From: a virus
Length of the DNA stretch: 23,971 nucleotides
Direction: 5' to 3' (one strand)
IMG/VR virus record: IMGVR_UViG_3300048927_000740
Span: 1 to 23,971 of that record
The notes under the pieces are model-generated. The model was not told the DNA's origin, made no database searches, and worked only from the letters and a program-made list of their open reading frames with translations. Positions 15,006 through 21,706 of this stretch are shown here, piece after piece. Numbering within the stretch: the first letter of the stretch is position 1; each line of letters starts with the position of its first letter. A program made the translations under genes and the position numbers.

Positions 15006-15251
15006 TCACATTGCCTGAAAATCGGAGGATGCGGCACTACCATAGCGCAGCTGCTGCAGGTAAATAATGCCCTCACGAAGAGAAACGGGGCAAGGCAGCT
15101 CGATCATAAAAACAAAATCGTAAGTCCTGCCGAGCCAGAATCCTCCGCCAGCCTCTTTAGGACGCTGAAAGAAAACCCAGCCGCCAGAATGGAAGCACTC
15201 CAAACAATCGCCCCGGTAAACTATCTGATAATTAGTGTCGCTTCCGGCCAT
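15006..15251 (-). CDS. Small protein of unknown function, second gene of the LexA-box operon
   Basis: The 81-residue product (starts MAGSDTNYQIVYRGDCLECF) is rich in aromatic and glycine residues (GGWVFF, GGGFWLGRTYDFVF) with a C-terminal helix. It has no membrane segment, and I do not recognise a family. GAGG stands nine bases before the ATG, and the gene follows the 61-residue gene after a 58-bp gap, so both probably share the promoter at the LexA box near 15520. In phage 186 the comparable place holds the SOS-induced antirepressor gene tum, but this protein does not resemble Tum or DinI as far as I can see. Confidence 0.6.
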   Translation of the reverse strand: MAGSDTNYQIVYRGDCLECFHSGGWVFFQRPKEAGGGFWLGRTYDFVFMIELPCPVSLREGIIYLQQLRYGSAASSDFQAM

Positions 15252-15309
15252 TTGCTAAAGCCTCACAATGCTCGCTGTTCAACCATGCCGCCGCAAAAAT
15301 CATCAATCT

Positions 15310-15495
15310 CTAATCGGCAGCATAAAAGATTTCCTCGCCAGCGTTCTGGTTGATCTCCGAGTTCGCCAATTCGGCAATAATGCTGAGTGCCAGTTTTAGG
15401 TCTGACGGCTTGCAGTTTGAGATTAACGAAACCTCCGCAATGAACTGCACGCACGCCATTTTTTTATGTATTTGGTTTGATTCCTGAACCGTCAT
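15310..15495 (-). CDS. Small SOS-regulated phage protein, first gene behind the LexA box
   Basis: The 61-residue product begins MTVQESNQIHKKMACVQFIA and continues with CKPSDLKLALSIIAELANSE, a compact all-helical protein typical of small cargo genes near cos in P2-like phages. The ribosome binding site is very strong (GGAGGGGA immediately before the ATG), so it should be well translated once transcribed. Its start lies only 17 bp from the LexA box, which overlaps the presumed -10 element. Expression should therefore follow DNA damage. A role as antirepressor or SOS modulator is possible from position; no function is visible in the sequence. The overlapping frame at 15263-15454 is rejected. Confidence 0.72.
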   Translation of the reverse strand: MTVQESNQIHKKMACVQFIAEVSLISNCKPSDLKLALSIIAELANSEINQNAGEEIFYAAD

Positions 15496-15512
15496 TTCCC
15501 CTCCCCTAACTT

Positions 15513-15532
15513 AACTGTGTATTTATACAGTA
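15513..15532 (-). promoter_or_regulatory. LexA operator and SOS promoter
   Basis: AACTGTGTATTTATACAGTA contains a perfect CTGT-N8-ACAG core (15515-15530) with AT-rich spacer and flanks, close to the consensus TACTGTATATATATACAGTA. On the minus strand TATAAA inside the box is a good -10, so bound LexA would block it; the -35 is weak. The box stands directly before the 61-residue gene. In 186 a LexA-controlled promoter in this interval makes the antirepressor that links SOS to prophage induction. Confidence 0.88.
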
Positions 15533-15586
15533 GCATAGCACTTATAAGTTGAGAAATGAAAAATATTTGGTTTATTTGTTTTTTAT

Positions 15587-15635
15587 CTTGTTGATATGAA
15601 ACAAGTAAATCTAAGGAGTTTTTTAGAATCACTTG
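15587..15635. repeat. Two overlapping inverted repeats downstream of gene A
   Basis: CTTGTT (15587-15592) and AACAAG (15600-15605) form a six-pair perfect hairpin. CAAGTAAATCTAA (15602-15614) and TTAGAATCACTTG (15623-15635) form an eleven-of-thirteen hairpin with an eight-base loop. They share CAAG and exclude each other. Both are placed where transcription of A should end before the LexA promoter, but neither is followed by a proper T run on the minus strand. They may be a terminator variant or a protein-binding site. Confidence 0.35.
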
Positions 15636-15694
15636 CTCATAAATCGTGGTCATCAGAACGACGGTCACCTAATTTCGTTACTCTAATGCAGAAA

Positions 15695-17983
15695 TCACGC
15701 CCTTTTTTTGCGGTTTTTTTCTGCTAATAGGTTAAATCGTTCTAATACGAAAGTCTGCTTTGGCTCCAGTATTGGGCGGGCCAGTTCTCCATTAGGTAAG
15801 CTGCGGAATACTTGACCAGCGATTTTCGTCTGCGTCCCTTTAATGAGACGCACGGCCAGCCCGCGACTGATCGTTTCACCGCTTAAATCTCTTACTTGGG
15901 CGATCAGGTTGTCGCATGCAGCTTCAGTTTTGTCCGACCGCCGCAGCTTCAGATGCCGCCTTTCTGGCCTTTCTGTCCTGATACGACTCAGAAGCTGCCG
16001 CCGTTCTTTTCTGTTCATGTTGTCCAGGTCGATTTTTTCGAAACTTTCCGGCGGGCTCGAATCCTCAGATCTCAAACCTCCCGTACAGTTATTGACAGAA
16101 CTCCGAGAGGACGCGGACGCGTCCTTAAATTCAAAAGCCAAATCAACGACACGTTTCGGGACAATCTTCCATTGCATCAGACGGGTTAAAATTGGCGTAT
16201 CGTCGCCAACTTCGGTTGCGTAAACACCCTTAATGCGCACGGTTTCCTCGCCGTACTCATTCACGTCTTCGCTTGCCTGATACCAGGTGCGCACGGCCAG
16301 ATCGTCGCGGCGTACGAACGGCCCACCCTGCGCGTTAACGTATCCGGCCCAGTCTCCTGCGTCGGCGGCGTCATGCGCGGCCGCAAACTCAACGCTCAGG
16401 CCATGCGCGGTCTCGCTGTCTGCCATGCGGCGCAGCTCGCGGTAAACCGTGACCGGCGCACCGCCCACAAACTGAAACTGCCGGATGTGCCAGCGTGCCG
16501 CCCAGGCAGAAACGGCCGAGGCTGTTTCTTTCAGATCTTTTCCGCTCTCGTCGTCTGTCTCACCATCCAGTGCATAACCATCAATATTTTTGGAAATGTA
16601 TTTAGCAACGTAACCCGTTGCGCTGCCTTTCTCTGGATCGATAGCCTCGGCGTGAAAACGTGCCTTACGGGCCTTGTCTGTCGTCAGCTCGCTGCTATCT
16701 TCCTGCCAGGCATAATCGCGCATAATTTCGCGCACGCGCTCAGCCTGCTCAGGGCGCATAAACATAAGCATGTGCCAGTGTGGGGTCGCATCATGATGAG
16801 GCTCAGCAACGCGGATCCCGAAGATGCGGATTTCTTCGCGGTGCAGCTTGGCGCGGATTTTCTGCCAGACGCTGCAGAGATAACGCTGCGTATCGGCCGG
16901 ACTGGCACCATTCCATTTGCGGTTACGATGCCCGGTTTTGATTGTGGCGTGATAGCGAGCCGGAGCTGTCAGCGTGTAGAACTCGCCTATAAAGCCCATT
17001 TCATTGCAGATGTTTTCGAAGCCACGAATGCGGGTCATCAGCTCGCAGCGGCGGATCGCCGGGTTGGCCACACTGCCGTCGTATTTCTCGATCAGGCTGA
17101 TGCGGTTGCCTTCCTCGTCTTCCAGCTCCATTCCCTTCAGAAATTCACGGGTGCGTCGCTTCTGCTCGCGCCACTCTGAAACGGTCATGCTGCTGGCGTA
17201 GGGGGTATGCTTCTTGCTGACGTTAGCCAGGGCGATTTGAAGATGTTCACGCCATGATGCAGCCACGCGGCGCAGTCGGCCCTTCCACCATTTTTCCGTC
17301 TGCATACGCATGATCGCCGGGGTAACTTCCTCCGGGTCAAACAGTCGTGACGTGACTTTATCCCATAATGGCGGCGTCTGGCTCAGCTCACGGGTGATGG
17401 TGGCGGCGGTCATGTAAACGCGGTGCGTATATTTATAATCTGACTCGTCGCTGGCCTGCGCGTGTGCCTGTATCAGCTCGGCGAGAATGAAATTAGCCAC
17501 ATCTCCGGCAAGCAAATCGACGTCGGCGCGAGCCATATCCGGCAGGCGGTTAAAGCGGCGCATCAGCTCCCAAAGAGTGCCGCCCGCGCTGGCCGCGCCT
17601 GCCTGGTTGGTGGCATTGCCTGCCAGCAGGTTAAACGTGCCGTGACTCATTTCACCGAGGCGATATTGAGCGTTAACGGTTTCAACGCGTGGCAATGTGC
17701 GCTCAACGAAGGTTTTCGTTAAGTACGCATTGGCACGATCAATACCCTGTGTTTTTTCTAACTCACTAACCCGGCGCTTTACATCAATCTGAATCAGCGT
17801 CGGCTGCTTTTCGAGTAGTTCCTGCGCACGTACTAAAGCCGCAATCATCTGACTGCGGCTGTGCATTTCCTCATAGGTTGGGTATGGGCTGGCAATGGCT
17901 TCCCGTGGAACATTCCACGGGTAAGCATAATTTTCTAGCATTTTACCGGCCCGCAACTGATGTCGGGACTTAGCCAGAGGCAT
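15695..17983 (-). CDS. A: Replication initiator protein A (HUH endonuclease, rolling circle)
   Basis: The 762-residue product (P2 gpA 761) nicks one strand at the phage origin and starts rolling-circle replication. The metal-binding HUH motif is H402-W-H404 (ATPHWHMLMF). The two catalytic tyrosines are Y458 and Y462 in GYVAKYISKN, matching Y450/Y454 of P2. The start at 17983 has AAGGTG upstream and overlaps the methylase gene by 49 bases; a second ATG at 17941 is possible but has a poor site. Residues about 615-645 form a serine-rich, poorly conserved-looking linker whose DNA carries the probable origin. No B-like helper gene is present, as in 186. Confidence 0.96.
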   Translation of the reverse strand: MPLAKSRHQLRAGKMLENYAYPWNVPREAIASPYPTYEEMHSRSQMIAALVRAQELLEKQPTLIQIDVKRRVSELEKTQGIDRANAYLTKTFVERTLPRVETVNAQYRLGEMSHGTFNLLAGNATNQAGAASAGGTLWELMRRFNRLPDMARADVDLLAGDVANFILAELIQAHAQASDESDYKYTHRVYMTAATITRELSQTPPLWDKVTSRLFDPEEVTPAIMRMQTEKWWKGRLRRVAASWREHLQIALANVSKKHTPYASSMTVSEWREQKRRTREFLKGMELEDEEGNRISLIEKYDGSVANPAIRRCELMTRIRGFENICNEMGFIGEFYTLTAPARYHATIKTGHRNRKWNGASPADTQRYLCSVWQKIRAKLHREEIRIFGIRVAEPHHDATPHWHMLMFMRPEQAERVREIMRDYAWQEDSSELTTDKARKARFHAEAIDPEKGSATGYVAKYISKNIDGYALDGETDDESGKDLKETASAVSAWAARWHIRQFQFVGGAPVTVYRELRRMADSETAHGLSVEFAAAHDAADAGDWAGYVNAQGGPFVRRDDLAVRTWYQASEDVNEYGEETVRIKGVYATEVGDDTPILTRLMQWKIVPKRVVDLAFEFKDASASSRSSVNNCTGGLRSEDSSPPESFEKIDLDNMNRKERRQLLSRIRTERPERRHLKLRRSDKTEAACDNLIAQVRDLSGETISRGLAVRLIKGTQTKIAGQVFRSLPNGELARPILEPKQTFVLERFNLLAEKNRKKRA
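16091..16124 (-). other. Probable origin of replication / nick region inside A
   Basis: On the minus strand the sequence CTCGGAGTTCTGTCAAT (16107-16091) is close to the P2 A-protein nick region as I remember it (CTCGGAGTCCTGTCAA), which also lies inside gene A. Next to it is a perfect ten-base palindrome GGACGCGTCC (16115-16124) with a repeated GCGTCC. Here the protein is only a serine-rich linker (SASSRSSVNN), so the DNA rather than the protein may be under constraint. The assignment rests on remembered similarity. Confidence 0.55.
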
Positions 17984-18768
17984 TCGGTTTTCACCTTCGT
18001 GCCTCTACCTGCGCTGATCCTGGAGTCTTTGCTTACAAGACTCCAACCAGTAAGTAAGTCGCGGTACAATTCGCAGTCGTAGCCGCTGATCATTACCTTA
18101 CCAGCCAAAGTTGTGGCCACAGCTAACAGCTGAATATGATCGCCGTCGGTCATTTCGTGGTTGTAACTGCGATTACCTTTTGCACGAGTTTCAGTAACAT
18201 AAGGTGGATCGATGTAGTGCAGAGTAGTTTCGGCATCGTGAGCGCGCATAATTGCAAGCGCGTCTTTGTTTTCGATGATCACACCTTGCAGACGCTGGCA
18301 AATGACTGCCAGATTGTGCGGGTAGCGCTCCCAGAGGTATGCGGCGGTGGCATACTTCCGCTTACTGTCTCCCCGGAACCCTGAATTACCTCCGAGACCA
18401 GCAGCGGAACCGAAACCCATACTCGCCCGTACAACCATGCGGCGAGCGCGCTCTACTGGCTCATTACTTAATTCACGAGCTGCATAAAATTCATCACGCG
18501 CGTAAGGCGTTAGCAGGCAGGCATCTTTAAGGCGCTGGCACAATTCCACATCGCGTAATACGCGAAACAGATTTACCACCTCACCATCAAGATCGTTATA
18601 AACCTCTGCATAGCTGCGCGGCTTTTGAATCAACACTCCAGCTGCACCCCCAAACGGCTCGACATAACAGGTGTGCTCAGGCATGTGCTGGATAACCCAT
18701 GATGCAAGACGAAACTTGCCGCCGTGGTATCGAATCACCGGATGCTTAATTTTGGCAGTTGTCATCAT
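17935..18768 (-). CDS. D12-class DNA adenine-N6 methyltransferase (first of two)
   Basis: The 277-residue product transfers a methyl group from S-adenosylmethionine to adenine. The class D12/Dam-like motifs are YHGGK (14-18), EPFGG (37-41, SAM-binding motif I) and the catalytic DPPY (187-190). It differs from the neighbouring methylase in every motif context (YHGGK against KWAGNK), so the two are not a recent duplication. The start ATGATG overlaps the stop of the other methylase and GGGG is seven bases upstream. Its end overlaps the start of A. Target sequence unknown. A phage-protection or gene-control role is likely; no restriction partner is present. Confidence 0.93.
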   Translation of the reverse strand: MMTTAKIKHPVIRYHGGKFRLASWVIQHMPEHTCYVEPFGGAAGVLIQKPRSYAEVYNDLDGEVVNLFRVLRDVELCQRLKDACLLTPYARDEFYAARELSNEPVERARRMVVRASMGFGSAAGLGGNSGFRGDSKRKYATAAYLWERYPHNLAVICQRLQGVIIENKDALAIMRAHDAETTLHYIDPPYVTETRAKGNRSYNHEMTDGDHIQLLAVATTLAGKVMISGYDCELYRDLLTGWSLVSKDSRISAGRGTKVKTECLWLSPDISCGPVKC

Positions 18769-19574
18769 GCTGCAGCCCCGCTTGTTGCCGGTTTACGGAC
18801 TGCAATAATTTCTGAAGCTCGCTTTTTATCGCCTGCCTTAACACCTACCGAGCGGGCTACGCTGATATTGGTGATATCAAAAGCGCGCAGAATGCTGCGG
18901 GTGTAAAGGGTATCGCTGTTCGAAACTACAACCGGGCAGCGCTCCGAGACGTCCAGCAACATGCTGGCCAGATCATGATGCTCATCCTTATTAAATCCGG
19001 CAGAGTGATAGTCCGAGAACGTACCGTCATACGGCGGATCGCAGTACACCACATCGCCAGCCTTAGTCAGGCGCAGCGTTTCGCGAAAGTCCGCGCAGAT
19101 GAATGTCGCGCGCTGTGCTTTCTCTGCAAATGTCTCTATCTCAGTAAGCGGGAAATATGGCTCTGTGTAGTTACCAAAGGGGATATTAAACTCTCCGCGC
19201 TTGTTGTAGCGACAAAGACCGCGATAGCCATTGCGGTTCAGGTACAGGAAATAAGCGGCGCGCTCCAGTAAAGGCAGCGACGGATCATGATTGAATGCTT
19301 CACGCACAGCGTAATAACTTTCGCCGGTCGTGTTCTGATTAAAGAGGCTAGCCGCCAGAATTATAAACGGGCGGGTGTGCTCTTTTATCTGGCGATAGAG
19401 ATTAATGAGGTCAGGGTTTATATCCGCAACCAGATAGGCCGGGTAATCGGTGTTCATCATTAATGCGCAGGAACCGGCGAAGGGTTCAACCAGGCGATCA
19501 CCTTCTGGCAGGTGCGCCATCAGCTCCGGCATAACGCGGGACTTGTTGCCCGCCCATTTCAGAATCGTGCTCAT
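18765..19574 (-). CDS. dam: Dam-like DNA adenine methyltransferase (second of two)
   Basis: The 269-residue product has the layout of E. coli and T4 Dam: KWAGNK (6-11), EPFAGS (30-35), the RYNKRGEFNIPFGNY region (122-136) and DPPY (179-182). The RxNxxGxFNxPFG segment is typical of GATC-specific Dam enzymes, so GATC methylation is the best guess. The real start is the ATG at 19574, which overlaps the stop of the zinc-finger gene (ATGA). A longer open frame up to 19649 lacks family similarity. The gene is in an operon with its neighbours from Apl/Cox to A and would act early in the lytic cycle. Confidence 0.93.
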   Translation of the reverse strand: MSTILKWAGNKSRVMPELMAHLPEGDRLVEPFAGSCALMMNTDYPAYLVADINPDLINLYRQIKEHTRPFIILAASLFNQNTTGESYYAVREAFNHDPSLPLLERAAYFLYLNRNGYRGLCRYNKRGEFNIPFGNYTEPYFPLTEIETFAEKAQRATFICADFRETLRLTKAGDVVYCDPPYDGTFSDYHSAGFNKDEHHDLASMLLDVSERCPVVVSNSDTLYTRSILRAFDITNISVARSVGVKAGDKKRASEIIAVRKPATSGAAA

Positions 19575-19798
19575 ACCGCACCGCCTTTTGATACTTTGGT
19601 GCGAAGTTCGGCCACGTCCTGACAGCCGACGCAGCGAGTTACGCCACACACCGCACGGCGGCGCTGTTCCGGGATTGGGGCATCGCAGTCTTCGCAGAAT
19701 GAAGCCGCCACGCTGACCGGGCGGTTAACCACGCTGGCGATATTGCGCGCCAGCAGTTCATCGGCGCGGGCCTGCGCCATGTCGATTGAGTCGGCCAT
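19571..19798 (-). CDS. TraR/DksA-type zinc-finger protein
   Basis: The 75-residue product has an N-terminal helix (MADSIDMAQARADELLARNI) and a four-cysteine finger with C35-x2-C38 and C56-x2-C59. The linking loop PIPEQRRRAV precedes the second pair. This matches the short TraR/DksA-like proteins of P2 (orf82) and 186. Relatives such as TraR bind RNA polymerase in the secondary channel and mimic DksA-ppGpp, but whether this phage version does so is unknown. The start overlaps the preceding stop (TAATG). Confidence 0.92.
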   Translation of the reverse strand: MADSIDMAQARADELLARNIASVVNRPVSVAASFCEDCDAPIPEQRRRAVCGVTRCVGCQDVAELRTKVSKGGAV

Positions 19799-20028
19799 TA
19801 GTGAATCGCCTCCTGCGCTTCGCTCTGATAACGCTCAGCTTCCTGACGCAGTAACTCGGCAGCTTCAACACCGCTAAGCCCTTTTTGCTGAATACGCATG
19901 GCAATCTCAGTTAAGCGGTGAGCCACCTCCAGACCGCGCTCGGCACGCTCTTCAGCGCGGGCGGTCGTGATGATTGCGGAAAGTTGCTCCACGTCGGCGT
20001 CAAATTTTCTTGTTTCGATATTTCTCAT
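19798..20028 (-). CDS. DUF2732 family protein
   Basis: The 76-residue helical protein (MRNIETRKFDADVEQLSAII, then RAEERAERG and GLSGVEAAELLRQEAERY) belongs to the DUF2732 family. This family is found in the same place in P2- and 186-like phages, between the CII side and the zinc-finger gene. GGAG is eight bases before the ATG. No function is known to me. Confidence 0.9.
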   Translation of the reverse strand: MRNIETRKFDADVEQLSAIITTARAEERAERGLEVAHRLTEIAMRIQQKGLSGVEAAELLRQEAERYQSEAQEAIH

Positions 20029-20096
20029 TTCACTTTCTCCAGAATTTAGGCAAAAGAATGCCCGGCGGGTTTACGCCTTTCGTTTTTGGTATTTAA

Positions 20097-20477
20097 TTAC
20101 TCAGGTAAAAAACAGTCTGCGGTTGAAAACTGACGAGGTAAAATGCTGCCCCATCGAGCCATCTTATTCATGGCGATAATAATCAACTCCCTGCGGTTCT
20201 CTTCGAAATACTGAAATGGCTTACCTATTTCTTCCGGCTTAAAGCTTTTCGGATTTTCACGATTTGCCAGCGTAAGCACACAGAATTTAAATTCGTCATT
20301 CTGATGGTTGAAATAACGCAATGCGGCGTTAGCGTTATTGTCACGCATCTGACGCCACGTTTTACGAAATTCATCAAACGTCATTGGCTGAATCTTATCA
20401 ACACGACTGCCCATCAAATGAACTTTGGAAAATCTGGCGGGTTCGTGTTGCTTTGGTACTTCCCATAAAACTCGCAT
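20097..20477 (-). CDS. DUF5347-like phage protein
   Basis: The 126-residue product is soluble and helical, with MTFDEFRKTWRQMRDNNANA and ENRRELIIIAMNKMARW. The second resembles the C-terminal pattern of DUF5347 proteins of enterobacterial phages, as far as I can recall. I choose the ATG at 20477 (GGTGG six bases upstream, directly after the Fil stop) rather than an in-frame GTG at 20486. It sits in the early operon between fil and DUF2732. Function unknown. Confidence 0.72.
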   Translation of the reverse strand: MRVLWEVPKQHEPARFSKVHLMGSRVDKIQPMTFDEFRKTWRQMRDNNANAALRYFNHQNDEFKFCVLTLANRENPKSFKPEEIGKPFQYFEENRRELIIIAMNKMARWGSILPRQFSTADCFLPE

Positions 20478-20478
20478 A

Positions 20479-20661
20479 TTAGCCACCGAAAATACGGCGC
20501 AGGCGTTGAGAATATCCGGCGCGCTTTGTTGTAATACTCTTCAGCAGCTCCTGCTGGTTTTTACATGGATGCCAGGGTCTGCCGTTCTCGCCCATAATCC
20601 AGCCGTTGCCGTAGGACATTGACGGACTCTGGCGCTTGAGGTGTGCTGCAAATGAAATCAT
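20479..20661 (-). CDS. fil: Fil family protein (DUF2724)
   Basis: The 60-residue product (MISFAAHLKRQSPSMSYGNG, ending RRIFGG) belongs to the Fil/DUF2724 family. It is named after the 186 gene that causes host filamentation when expressed. Residues GNGWIMGENGRPWHP are the conserved core. GAGG stands seven bases before the ATG. It follows cII directly in the early operon. Confidence 0.88.
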   Translation of the reverse strand: MISFAAHLKRQSPSMSYGNGWIMGENGRPWHPCKNQQELLKSITTKRAGYSQRLRRIFGG

Positions 20662-20670
20662 CGTGCGCCC

Positions 20671-21180
20671 TCAGCTAATGCCAATCGAAGCACCCAGCCC
20701 GCTTATAACGTCAACGGTTGAGGCTAAGGTCGGGTTAGAGTGAACGCGGTTCTGCACGGCCAGTGCGGCCAGCATCATGCAGCGAATGCCGGTATTTGCG
20801 GCTTCCATAATACTGCGGCGGCACGTTGCAGTTATCCGCTCCGGGTTTGCAGCGCTGGCGGCCATGCTTCCGACTTCAGCGGTAGCCTTCAGCACGTAGG
20901 ACGGAAACTTATCTTTTGCCAGCTCATTAACCGGTACGCATGGCAGGCACTGCAGCTGCGCTAACATCCCATCCATCAGCGTGGCATCTTCGGTCAGGTC
21001 GGTAAGTAACAGTACTTCTGGAGCGGTCAGTTGATGCACCTGATCCGGATTGAGCTTATTACGCAAAGTTTGAACTTTCATGCCTGCACGCTGCGCCAGC
21101 TCAGCCATGTTATGTGTAAGTGCGAACTTGCGGCAGGCGTCATCATAGTGGTTATGGGTGGAAGTCTTAAAATCAAACAT
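20671..21180 (-). CDS. cII: CII-type establishment regulator
   Basis: The 169-residue product has the length of 186 CII and its characteristic sequence: MFDFKTSTHNHYDDACRKFA, an HTH at about 24-45 (MAELAQRAGMKVQTLRNKLN) and LTDLTEDATLMDG. In 186, CII activates the promoter that establishes repressor synthesis and lysogeny. The ATG at 21180 has AAGGG seven bases upstream; an in-frame start at 21198 is less likely. Confidence 0.95.
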   Translation of the reverse strand: MFDFKTSTHNHYDDACRKFALTHNMAELAQRAGMKVQTLRNKLNPDQVHQLTAPEVLLLTDLTEDATLMDGMLAQLQCLPCVPVNELAKDKFPSYVLKATAEVGSMAASAANPERITATCRRSIMEAANTGIRCMMLAALAVQNRVHSNPTLASTVDVISGLGASIGIS

Positions 21181-21213
21181 GGCTATTCCCTTGCTCAACT
21201 TAAATAATCAAAC

Positions 21214-21591
21214 TCAGTTCAGAGATTGCGAAGTGCGGGCATCGATATAGCGACAATCGACAGCCTGCTGTGTGAGTTTGTCGCGCCATGCTTTGACGTT
21301 GATAAGGACTTTGCTGCGTTTTTCAGCACTTTTTTTATTGTTGAAATCTTTGGTTGGAGCCTTGAGCAGTATGCCCTCGTCAAGCCACTGCCAGACAAGG
21401 CGCTCACTGACGCCGCGCATTGCTGCAAAGTCGCGAACGCTCATGGCGTCTGCCATTGCAGAGCCGATCATTTTTTGCAGGCTTGGCAGTAAGGCTGAGA
21501 CAAGCGCATTGATTTGTGAGTCGGTAAAAGGACTTGATTGCTTTTGCGAGCTTTCAGGCTCATGCGTTGAAGTTGCTTTTGCATCTTTCAT
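21214..21591 (-). CDS. Apl/Cox-like excisionase and regulator
   Basis: The 125-residue product has a winged-helix DNA-binding domain at about 51-105: MSVRDFAAMRGVSERLVWQW, then DEGILL and a positively charged wing ending VLINVKAWRDKL. It sits where 186 has apl and P2 has cox, first in the lytic operon and divergent from the repressor. Those proteins bind the switch and att DNA to favour lysis and excision. The domain is preceded by a roughly 50-residue extension that 186 Apl (87 residues) lacks, with a helical part at 24-48 that might mediate oligomerisation. Assignment is by domain and place. Confidence 0.82.
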   Translation of the reverse strand: MKDAKATSTHEPESSQKQSSPFTDSQINALVSALLPSLQKMIGSAMADAMSVRDFAAMRGVSERLVWQWLDEGILLKAPTKDFNNKKSAEKRSKVLINVKAWRDKLTQQAVDCRYIDARTSQSLN

Positions 21592-21706
21592 ATCGCATTA
21601 TCTCCGGTTAAGTAAATTATGGTGCAGTGACGTGCATCTTGGTCGATGAACGTCACTTTAGATCGAAAATGCGATCATGTAAATCGATTTTGAGTGTGAG
21701 CTAATA
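21592..21706. promoter_or_regulatory. Lysis-lysogeny switch with early promoter and operators
   Basis: On the minus strand TTTACA (21683-21678), a 17-bp spacer and TAAAGT (21660-21655) make a good promoter for the lytic operon. The spacer starts with the 16-bp inverted repeat GATCGAAAATGCGATC (21661-21676), which has two GATC sites. A perfect eight-base inverted repeat, AGTGACGT (21626-21633) and ACGTCACT (21650-21657), covers the -10 and the start region and is the best repressor operator candidate. AAATCGATTT (21681-21690) is a further palindrome over the -35. No clear promoter for the repressor gene was assigned. Confidence 0.7.

Noticed and set aside
15263-15454. Minus-strand 63-codon frame overlapping the 61-residue SOS gene
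   Set aside because: It lacks a ribosome site, while the other frame has GGAGGGGA next to its ATG and a sensible helical product.
16373-17179. Long plus-strand open frame (268 codons) opposite gene A
   Set aside because: It is a shadow of the GC-rich A gene, has no recognisable domain or ribosome site, and A carries all expected HUH and tyrosine motifs.
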